A DNA stretch of 64,000 bases from Isoetes taiwanensis (Eukaryota; Streptophyta; Lycopodiopsida; Isoetales; Isoetaceae): the NCBI GenBank assembly GCA_021234155.1, contig JAJEKV010000018.1, positions 15,802,180-15,866,179 on the forward strand, in the 5' to 3' direction. This document shows, one piece after another, positions 54,405-64,000 of this stretch. A program made the position numbers and the translations under genes. The first letter of the stretch is position 1; each line of letters starts with the position of its first letter. The notes beneath the pieces were generated by a model. That model was not told the origin of the DNA and did no database searches. It worked only from the letters and a program-made list of their open reading frames with translations.

Positions 54405-57400
54405 GTCGGCCTGAACTAGGAAACCTAGACCAGACATTTACCTCGGTCAATCCCTTGGTAATATTATCATCCTATAACTATAATGAGCACTTCTAGCCTA
54501 GTATCCTTTACCCCTTAACCTCAGCTTATACATCTGTTCAACTAGCCATTTCTGTACATATAGACAATTTGGCATTTTTATTTCAACAATGGAATCATAT
54601 GCACTATCGGAATAAAAAATCTTTCCCATATTTTAAGTAGGGCATAGCCATAAATTTATGCTCACCAAACTGCCTTGCAAATTATCAACAAATCACAACT
54701 TGTCTTTAAATCTGAAGATATATCCTTCAACTCTAAATTTCCTTCTATAATGTTTTATGTTTGAAATTCAGAAATATAGAAGCATTCTAGAAACAAGATA
54801 AACATTTATAACCAGTTTTCGCTCTGTTTATGTCATGTCGATGCACTGGCTGACACCAAGATTGTACAGACTCTTCCGAATCCCCATCATTCTTCCAGCT
54901 AAACCCAACTACAAAAGCAAAGGGAACAATGGGAAGAAAATCCCGTACCTGCAGCCATTCAATACCCTGTTAGCGTGAAAACGGTATCAGGGCAAGGGCC
55001 AAAAGGTACATTGGGATTTTCAGTTCATCACTGATTACCCATTGTGCCTCTTGCCCTTCTAGTTAGAAATAACTAAAAGAATGTAAGGAGAAATCATATG
55101 CAACTGCTTAAACACATGTCAATTACAACAGCTTAAACACATGTCAATTTCTAATACTGCATAACTGTTAGTCCAGCTTGGGTATAAAGATAAATACAGC
55201 AGCATATATTAAACCAACTAGGTTATGTGGAGCAATCTGCTACCCTATACAAGTCTATCTGTAAGGCTCTATCTGAGCCTATCAATAAATAAACAAACAC
55301 TTTATGAATGTCCTAAAAACTCTTAAGACAAGATCATAACTACTTCAATCAGCAGTATGCAACTAAGGTGTTTATTAATAAATTGAGCATCTAGGATCTC
55401 TACAAAATTTAAACCGGAGTTTAAACCAGAATCTGCATTTTTGGAGAGCTTTTAAGTAAAGTGTAGCATTTAACCCCTATATTCAGAGATGCAAATCCCG
55501 AAACAATGTTTGCAAAGCACGAGCATATGCTTACTTAGAGATAGTAAAAGAACAACAAGAATGGTCTATCTTAAGCACAAAACCTGTTCATATGTGGCTT
55601 TTTATCTTTCCAAGCTCCATCATTACAGTAGACTTTTACATCAAGGTAAGACCCTGCTATAGCCAGATGTATCAGTGCAGCCTCCTTCAAGTGTCTTATG
55701 ATCAATAAGCATCCGATTATGTTTCCTGTACACAGAGATGGCAAGTGACAGAATATGAATGATATTATGCAAGAACCTCTGTTCAGGCAAAACTGACAAT
55801 GGATTTGAAAAGAACGTAAAATAACCTTAAGATCAAATACAGTAGCAAAACTAGATTTCCAAAATACAGATTAGAGTATTATTTCAGATTTGCATTCGCC
55901 CAGCATATCTGTTGTTTGCATTCGCAGTACATATCCACCTTCTAGAACATATCCGCCTTATGCACTAGCCGCTATCAAGCGGGCTTTAGGGTATTCGGCC
56001 ACATCACTTGCATCTGGATGCCCTGTTCTGTTAGAGACACATTTTTTTTCTTTTTTACCGAAACGAAAACCCATTTGGAAAATCCATACCAAAATTACAA
56101 AAAGCAAATATGCCAAAATCATGGTAAAAGTAAGATAGGAAATCGATGTCTTACAAACCCCTTAGGCATTCTCAAAAGAACGATTTGAGTTAGTAAAAGT
56201 TACATGCACCATTTGCATGTTAACCTCCACACGTCCAACATGCATTTAAAACAAAGTGCATGCATACATTTTGGTATAATGTACACGTGGACTATGGCCC
56301 TTGAATTTACCAAAATGTGAACTTCCACTCCAAGGTAATTACCTTATTGACCATTAACATAATATTAGAAAAAAACCCATTACACTTTTCTAAGTTCATC
56401 ATTAGACTTGGATAATAATATCCCATGTCAAGAAATTTGGAATAAGCAAATATAGCTTCCTAGATGACCTTTGCACTTGAATATACCCAAAGGGGAGCAT
56501 GCACTCAGAGGTGCATGTTGCTCAGTTGCTCAGCCAAACATGCCTTGCACAGTTGCACAGCCAACAAAATTGCCTTGCACAGTTGCACAGCCAACAAAAT
56601 TGCCACTTCTCAATGGTTAAACATGCAATTCAAAGGTAGTATTGAATATTCGCAATGGTGAATATCCAATACTTCAATAAAAAAAACCCTACCACCTATC
56701 GTGGAATGCGGGTTAACACACCTTAATTCTATGATACTATGGCCATGGGGTTGGCAAACCCCCACTGCCACAGCAGGGGTTAAACCACATCCCATATATA
56801 TTAGCATATAATTAAACACATCCAAAACATATCTTGATTATTTTGGATTCAAGAAATGCAATATACACTGTATAGCCACCTGGCATATGTACAGTGTAAG
56901 GCCAACTGGCATAAGTATAATGTTTGACCTACTGGCCGAACATATTATTTTGTCCTTGCCATTAGTGCCTCATCTCATAATTTAAAGCATAAGAAAATTA
57001 TAGATTTAGAACATACCTTGATTATTGAGTTTTTAGATACTGCAACCAGCACTGTCGTATTGATACAATTTGTGTAGCCAAGTAGCATAAGTATGGTAAG
57101 CCTAATGGCCAACATTCTTTTTGCCTGCATTTTTTAGTTTGTCTAATTTCATCTTATCCTTATCATTATTTATGAGTTTCCTCAAAATAGTTTCCCGAGC
57201 TCATCATTCTAAGTTTGAAGTATTATCTTCTATTCCTTATCTTCGCCAACTGCATCCTGAAGTACATAAAATCTTTAGAATATTTCAAGCATTCATATTT
57301 ACAATTTTTATCATCTAAGCTCATATGAAGCAGACTGCATGGTATCAATATTTTTCCTAAGTAGCAACTTAGGATTTTACATAAAGCACTCATTCAAATA

Positions 57401-60400
57401 GCTACAGGGTAAAGGACAACATTGGATATCTCCAATGTAATGAAGTGTCTAAAAAAAAGCCGGCCTGAACTAGGTAACCTAGACCAGACATTTACCTCGG
57501 TCAATCCCTTGGTAATATTATCATCCTATAACTAGAATGAGCACTTCTAGCCTAGTATCCTTTACCCCTTAACCTCAGCTTATACATCTGTTCAACTAGC
57601 CATTTCTGTACATATAGACAATTTGGCATTTTTATTTCAACAATTGAATCATATGCACTATGAGAATAAAAAACCTTTCCCATATATTAAGTAGGACATA
57701 GCCATAAATTTATGCTCACCAAATTGCCTTGCAAATTATCAACAAATCACAACCTGTCTTTAAATCTGAAAAAAGATCCTTCAACTCTAAATTTCCTTCT
57801 ATAATGTTTTATGTTTGAAATTCAGAAATATAGAAGCATTCTAGAAACAAGATGAACATTTATAACCAGTTTTCGCTCTGTTTATGTAATGTCGATGTGG
57901 ATGCACCAGGTCGACACCAAGATTGTAAAGGAACAATCTTCCGAATCCCCATCATTCTTTTTCAAAAACCTATCCAACTACAAAAGCAAAGGGAACAATG
58001 GGAAGAAAATCCCGCACACTGATTGCCATTCAATACCCCAAAAGCTACCCCTACATTAGCGGTTTAAAGGGAAAAACAAACCCTTCGGTCATCGTGGTTT
58101 GTCACGGCCAAAGGTACATTGGGATTTTCAGTTCATCACTGATTACCCATTGTGCCTCTTGCCCTTCTAGTTAGAAATAACTAAAAGAATGTAAGGAGAA
58201 ATCATATGCAACTGCTTAAACACATGTCAATTACAATAGCTTAAACACATGTCAATTTCTAATACTGCATAACTGTTAGTCCAGCTTGGGTATAAAGATA
58301 AATACAAAGACATATATATTAAACCAACTAGGTTATGTGGAGCAATCTGCTACCCTGTACAAATCTATCTGTAAGGCTCTATCTGAGCCTATCAATAAAT
58401 AAACAAACACTTTATGAATGTCCTAAAAACTCTTAAGACAAGATCATAACTACTTCAATCAGCAGTATGCAACTAAGGTGTTTATTAATAAATTGAGCAT
58501 CTAGGATCTCTACAAAATTTAAACCGGAGTTTAAACCAGAATCTGCATTTTTGGAGAGCTTTTAAGTAAAGTGTAGCATTTAACCCCTATATTCAGAGAT
58601 GCAAATCCCGAAACAATGTTTGCAAAGCACGAGCATATGCTTACTTAGAGATAGTAAAAGAACAACAAGAATGGTCTATCTTAAGCACAAAACCTGTTCA
58701 TATGTGGCTTTTTATCTTTCCAAGCTCCATCATTACAGTAGACTTTTACATCAAGGTAAGACCCTGCTATAGCCAGATGTATCAGTGCAGCCTCCTTCAA
58801 GTGTCTTATGATCAATAAGCATCCGATTATGTTTCCTGTACACAGAGATGGCAAGTGACAGAATATGAATGATATTATGCAAGAACCTCTGTTCAGGCAA
58901 AACTGACAATGGATTTGAAAAGAACGTAAGATAACCTTAAGATCAAATACAGTAGCAAAACTAGATTTCCAAAATACAGATTAGAGTATTATTTCAGATT
59001 TGCATTCGCCCAGCATATCTGTTGTTTGCATTCGCAGTACATATCCACCTTCTAGAACATATCCGCCTTATGCACTAGCCGCTATCAAGCGGGCTTTAGG
59101 GTATTCGGCCACATCACTTGCATCTGGATGCCCTGTTCTGTTAGAGACACATTTTTTTTCTTTTTTACCGAAACGAAAACCCATTTGGAAAATCCATACC
59201 AAAATTACAAAAAGCAAATATGCCAAAATCATGGTAAAAGTAAGATAGGAAATCGATGTCTTACAAACCCCTTAGGCATTCTCAAAAGAACGATTTGAGT
59301 TAGTAAAAGTTACATGCACCATTTGCATGTTAACCTCCACACGTCCAACATGCATTTAAAACAAGTGCATGCATACATTTTGGTATAATGTACACGTGGA
59401 CTATGGCCCTTGAATTTACCAAAATGTGAACTTCCACTCCAAGGTAATTACCTTATTGACCATTAACATAATATTAGAAAAAAACCCATTACACTTTTCT
59501 AAGTTCATCATTAGACTTGGATAATAATATCCCATGTCAAGAAATTTGGAATAAGCAAATATAGCTTCCTAGATGACCTTTGCACTTGAATATACCCAAA
59601 GGGGAGCATGCACTCCGAGAGTGCATGTTGCTCGATTGCTTTCGACCAAACATGCCTTGCACAGTTGCACAGCCAACAAAATTGCCTTGCACAGTTGCAC
59701 AGCCAACAAAATTGCCACTTCTCAATGGTTAAACATGCAATTCAAAGGTAGTATTGAATATTCGCAATGGTGAATATCCAATACTTCAATAAAAAAAACC
59801 CTACCACCTATCGTGGAATGCGGGTTAACACACCTTAATTCTATGATACTATGGCCATGGGGTTGGCAAACCCCCACTGCCACAGCAGGGGTTAAACCAC
59901 ATCCCATATATATTAGCATATAATTAACCACATCCAAAACATACCTAGATTATTTTGGATTCAAGAAATACAATATACACTGTATAGCCACCTGGCATAT
60001 GTACAACGTAAGGCCAACTGGCATAAGTATAATTTTGGATTCAAGAAATACAATATACACTGTATAGCCACCTGGCATATGTACAGCATAAGGCCAACTG
60101 GCATAAGTATAATGTTTGACCTACTGGCCGAACATATCATTTTGTCCTTGCCATTATTGTCTTAAAGCCTCATCTCATAATTTAAAGCATAAGAAAATTA
60201 TAGATTTAGAACATACCTTGATTATTAAGTTTTCAGATACTGCAAGAAACACTGTCGTATTGATATAATTTGTGTAGCCAAATAGCCTAAGTATGGTAAG
60301 CCTAATGGCCAACATTCTTTTTGTCAGCATTTTTTGGTTTGTCTAATTTCATCTTATCCTTATCATTATCCATGAGTTTCCTGAAAATAGTTTCCCGAGC

Positions 60401-61662
60401 TCATCATTCTAAGTTTGAAGTATTATCTTCTATTCCTTATCTTCAGCAACTGCATCCTGAAGTACATAAAATCTTTAGAATATTTCAAGCATTCATATTT
60501 ACAATTTTTATCATCTAAGGTCATATGAAGCATACTGCCTGGTATCAATATTTTTCCTAAGTAGCAACATAGGATTTTACATAAAGCACTCATTCAAATA
60601 GCTACAGGGTAAAGGACAACATTGGATATCTCCAATCTAATGAAGTGTCTAAAAAAAAGCCGGCTTGAACTAGGAAACCTAGACCAGACATTTACCTCGG
60701 TCAATCCCTTGGTAACATTATCATCCTATAACTAGAATGAGCACTTCTAGCCTAGTATCCTTTACCCCTTAACCTCAGCTTATACATCTGTTCAACTAGC
60801 CATTTCTGTACATATAGACAATTTGGCATTTTTATTTCAACAATGGAATCATATGCACTATCGGAATAAAAAATCTTTCCCATATTTTAAGTAGGGCATA
60901 GCCATAAATTTATGCTCACCAAACTGCCTTGCAAATTATCAACAAATCACAACTTGTCTTTAAATCTGAAGATATATCCTTCAACTCTAAATTTCCTTCT
61001 ATAATGTTTTATGTTTGAAATTCAGAAATATAGAAGCATTCTAGAAACAAGATAAACATTTATAACCGCCGCCTAGCTATGTCATGTCGATGCAATCGGC
61101 CGACACCAAGATTGTATGTACTCTTCCTAATCCCCATCATTCTTCCAAATCCCAACTACAAAAGCAAAGGGAACAATGGGAAGAAAATCCTCGCACTGCA
61201 GCCCATTCAATACCCCGCTTAGCGTGAAAACGGTATCGGGCAAGGGCCAAAAGGTACATTGGGATTTTCGGTTCATCACCGACACCATTGTGCCTCTTGC
61301 CCTTCTAGTTAGAAATAACTAAAAGAATGTAAGGAGAAATCATATGCAACTGCTTAAACACATGTCAATTACAACAGCTTAAACACATGTCAATTTCTAA
61401 TACTGCATAACTGTTAGTCCAGCTTGGGTATAAAGATAAATACAGCAGCATATATTAAACCAACTAGGTTATGTGGAGCAATCTGCTACCCTATACAAGT
61501 CTATCTGTAAGGCTCTATCTGAGCCTATCAATAAATAAACAAACACTTTATGAATGTCCTAAAAACTCTTAAGACAAGATCATAACTACTTCAGTCAGCA
61601 GTATGCAACTAAGGTGTTTATTAATAAATTGAGCATCTAGGATCTCTACAAAATTTAAACCG
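54405..61662. repeat. Tandem array of about 3.1-kb repeat, 2.3 units (array B)
   Basis: Unit starts at 54405, 57460 and 60660 (lengths near 3055 and 3200 bp; partial third unit about 1003 bp). Unit 1 has only one copy of the 80-bp 'ttttggattcaagaaat' word (56838), while unit 2 has two (59953, 60033). Both units carry a short tandem duplication of 'cttgcacagttgcacagcc' (about 56547 and 59657). Unit 2 has an altered patch at 57880..58110. The last unit ends at the same base as in array A. Confidence 0.9.
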
Positions 61663-61726
61663 GACATCGCCCGAATTCTAGGATCTCTACAAAATTTAAA
61701 CCCGCCCTGAAGATAGGTGGAATGAA

Positions 61727-63000
61727 TTGCAAAGCACGATGACGCTCGAAGAATGGGAGGTTGCGAAAAGAGCCGTTCAACGAAGTAGGACAAGGTACGA
61801 CTATGAACCTGCTTGGCATAGCTCATACACTCCTTCGGAATATCTTAGGCCCATTCCCGAGGAGGAGGAGATAGTACCTCGACGAAAGAGCATCGACCGT
61901 CGTTCACGTTCCCATGGACATCTTTCCTCTTCAAGCTCTATTAAAGATCATGCACAACCTGTGCGTCAACATGTCTTTGAGTATAAGTGAGTTCATCTTG
62001 AATTATGCCATTTTTTGTTCACTAACACATATTCATATGTCTTAACCCTGTAGTCGTATGTTGAGTGTAGTCCTTCCACGAAGACGCCGCGCAAGACCAC
62101 TGAAGATGGCAAGCTTTTTTGGTCTTATGTTAATAATATCACGAATAACATTTGCCATAACGTCCACAAGGGTAAATGGAATTCGAGATGCTTTGATGCA
62201 GAAAAAGAGGCGATCAAAGCGTCGTTAGAAGAAGAATATCCTGAGCTCAAGTCAGGAGACATCTCATGGAGGGAGGCTGTAAAACATTGTGGTCAGCATG
62301 TTAAAGCTACCAGGCATTAGGCTCCTTCGTTCTTCATGATGACCACCATCGTACTCATGTTTGATTTATATTTTGCAGAGGTAATCAGAAGAAGCAGCTG
62401 ATAGGATTGGCAGAAGCTGCGGGAGACTCGATAGAAATAGTGGTAAAACCTCTAGGGTGGACTGATGAGGCATTTGAAGTACATCATTTCCAATGCTTCC
62501 CATGAGTTGTATAACTAGATGATGCCACGTGGACTAAGACCTTGTGTTGGCAGTGTTTGAAGGCCAACATAATGTCAAAGAAAGGGGTAGATAGAACTGC
62601 GTCAGCTTTGAAGGCGAGGTATGACGAAGAAAGTGGCATCTATAGTGCCAATAAGACTGGGTCTGGCAGTTATGAGGGCACTATTAACCTATTTGTAAGT
62701 ATAAATTTGGTTTATACTAACATTGAATACTAACATTAGTTTTGGGTGCTCATGCTCAACAGAGGATATTGTTCAAGAGAAATATTGGTAAAGATGAACG
62801 CGAAAGGGCCTTCAAGAAAGGCAATCGTGCAGCCATCCAATACGACTATGCGCGTGAACGGGGCGAGGTATGTATCATTCACTACATAATTATTTGCGGC
62901 TACAACGACCTAATTGTTGCGATATATTATAATACAGGTAGATGAAGACGAAGACGAAGACGATGCCGATCGCTCGGGAATTGAGCACAGCAACAATTAA
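61727..63000 (+). pseudogene. CACTA accessory (TNPA-like) gene, best-preserved copy
   Basis: Exon 1 (61727..61986) encodes MTLEEWEVAKRAVQRSRTRY, then RPIPEEEEIVPRRKS and a Ser-rich part. Donor gtgagt at 61987 and acceptor tgtag at 62070 restore phase: the split codon gives N, then PSTKTPRKTTEDGKLFW. Exon 2 ends near 62320. Exon 3 (about 62382..62694) reads QKKQLIGLAEAAGDSIEIV, has TGA and TAA in frame near 62503, then DDATWTKTLCWQCLKAN and SGIYSANKTGSGSYEGTINLF before gtaagt. Exon 4 (to 62867) and exon 5 (62938..63000) join in frame as YDYARERGE|VDEDEDEDDADRS and end NN-stop. It may be related to the plant Ptta/En/Spm Transposase_24 group, but this is unsure. The phase between exons 3 and 4 fails. 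First exon missing because of the array. Confidence 0.6.
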
Positions 63001-63400
63001 AGACTTCGTTTTTTGTTATAATACTTTTAAATATTTTAATTTGTGGTGAATTGACTCAATGTATTTTATAATGTGCAAATTATTTTTTTTAATTGAAGGC
63101 AGTAGTAATGTGCAAATTATATCGTGAAATATATTAATTGAATTTAATGTAAATTTTTTATGCTTAGTTTCTAGTTTTTTGGGATTTTTTTAATGATTAA
63201 TTAGTCTTTCTATGATTATTTATTTTAAAATTTTTATACTCAATTCTAATTTTCTAATTTTTTTATTATAAATGTATTTTATTACTAATTATTTAATATT
63301 TGTTAAATATTAAATATTAATGCTTATTTAATATTATATTGAATACTAGTATTTAATCAGTATTTTTCTTTTATTTTTCTAATTTTTTTTTTCATAATTC
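63001..63400. other. AT-rich CACTA 3' noncoding region (copy B)
   Basis: Counterpart of 38776..39170; differs only by short indels in homopolymers. No ORF. Confidence 0.5.
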
Positions 63401-63951
63401 GGACGATGTCGTTTAACGACGTCATCACGTGGCAGCCACGTCAGCCGACCTGGGCGGATGTCGTGGGCGCCCCACACGCACGGCACATCGACGACTGCTT
63501 GGGACACGCTAGTGCACGCTGTTTAACGACGGACACGTGTTTAGTACGCGGTGACTTGACATGGCCTACTATCGTTGAACGAACCCTACCAACGCGAATC
63601 GCCACGCCAAAGATCCGCTACCGCACTAGCACGCTGGCAGTCCACTTGTCCGTGACATCGCTTAACGACGCTGCCAGCCATGGTTGCCACGCGACGCGAA
63701 GCCCTCTGACACAACCGTCGCACCGAACGCATTCAACAACCGCGGCAGGCCATATCGCAGTCATAACAATCGCTAAACGACGACACGCCGCTTAACGATG
63801 CCGCGGATTGGGCGACATGCTTAACTACCACTAGACCGACGTTTAACCCATGTTCGGGACGTCGTTATAAGCGTCGATAACGGTTTATCCGTCGCTTAAC
63901 TTAACTAAATCCACATCCGACGCTCTATAGACGCCGATATGGCACAATATT
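63401..63951 (+). repeat. CACTA 3' subterminal repeat region (copy B)
   Basis: Repeated TTTAACGACG-type words (63411, 63521, 63661, 63773, 63790, 63839, 63894). It covers a 129-codon frame (63406..63795) that is not open in copy A and is regarded as accidental. Confidence 0.75.
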
Positions 63952-63959
63952 TTGTAGTG
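63952..63959 (+). repeat. CACTA 3' terminal inverted repeat (copy B)
   Basis: TTGTAGTG followed by CATGCACC, as in copy A. The remaining 41 bp to the window end repeat the CAC-rich flank. Confidence 0.75.
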
Positions 63960-64000
63960 CATGCACCACCATCACCACCACCACCACTACCCCTCCCCTC

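Larger units (their letters stand above)
61704..63959 (+). mobile_element. CACTA element fragment 4 (3' half; copy B)
   Basis: Counterpart of 37467..39733: accessory-ORF exons, AT-rich stretch (63001..63400), subterminal region and a GTAGTG end at 63959. It joins the tandem array at the same position as copy A, showing the array was in place before duplication. Confidence 0.8.
48665..64000. repeat. Large direct duplication, copy B (truncated by window end)
   Basis: Collinear with 24416..39776. Stretches such as 49885..50470 and 52985..54230 are identical or almost so to copy A, while others carry dense small differences. The junction on the left shares a short word (CTCTTATCAATCCC in A, ACTCTTATCAATCCC in B), so end joining at microhomology or a computational join are both possible. 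Confidence 0.93.

Noticed and set aside
63406-63795. 129-codon ORF at the window's right end
   Set aside because: It overlies the CACTA subterminal repeat region, is His/Arg/Thr-rich from the repeats, and is not open in copy A.

Overview
This is nuclear DNA from a land plant, almost entirely transposable elements and repeats. Evidence: a Ty1/copia element with an initiator-Met-tRNA-type primer site, CACTA (En/Spm) ends with short subterminal repeats and spliced ORFs, relics of a DUF4218-type CACTA transposase, an L1-like LINE whose ORF1 carries a DUF4283-like domain, and broken Ty3/gypsy polyproteins. The repeat density and tandem arrays suit a large plant genome (fern, gymnosperm or large angiosperm); the sequence does not let me choose. 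I see no rRNA, tRNA or convincing single-copy host gene; the best small host-gene candidate is the 143-codon ORF at 9483..9914.

Layout. 0.36-1.73 kb: decayed CACTA transposase. 1.89-3.49 kb: two noncoding repeat families that recur later. 3.5-4.4 kb (minus): gypsy RT/RNase H relic. 4.7-5.5 kb: diverged tandem duplication. 5.83-7.72 kb: 5' part of a CACTA element. 8.09-8.60 kb (minus): LINE RT relic. 10.78-16.43 kb: complete copia element with two 679-bp LTRs, 5-bp target-site duplication and a 1405-codon uninterrupted polyprotein that lacks the segment carrying the integrase catalytic Glu. 16.76-19.31 kb: GC-rich 1.1-kb tandem repeat. 20.86-27.17 kb: nearly full-length but frameshifted LINE.

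From 24.416 kb to about 39.776 kb the sequence is repeated in the same order and orientation at 48.665-64.000 kb (offset about 24.2-24.3 kb; the second copy runs off the window). Each copy holds the LINE 3' half, a second LINE fragment, a GATGATGTGG-rich repeat, a four-unit minisatellite of hairpin-forming repeats, a 114-118 codon ORF of unknown function, a palindrome cluster, about 2.3 units of a 3.1-kb tandem repeat, and the 3' half of a CACTA element ending in TTGTAGTG. Between the copies (39.8-48.66 kb) lie a minus-strand LTR end with primer site, another CACTA fragment, a gypsy RNase H-integrase relic, and about 4.5 kb of unassigned, possibly gag-like sequence.

The duplicate copies are identical over tracts of hundreds of bases, yet elsewhere differ by small complex changes that fall largely on CAG/CTG and CG-containing words. 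That looks more like methylation-linked base-calling error, or one locus assembled twice, than ordinary divergence, so frameshifts in this window should be read with caution. The most interesting biological signals are the young integrase-deleted copia element, the covarying hairpin repeats shared by CACTA copies, and the kilobase-scale tandem array embedded in a CACTA element.
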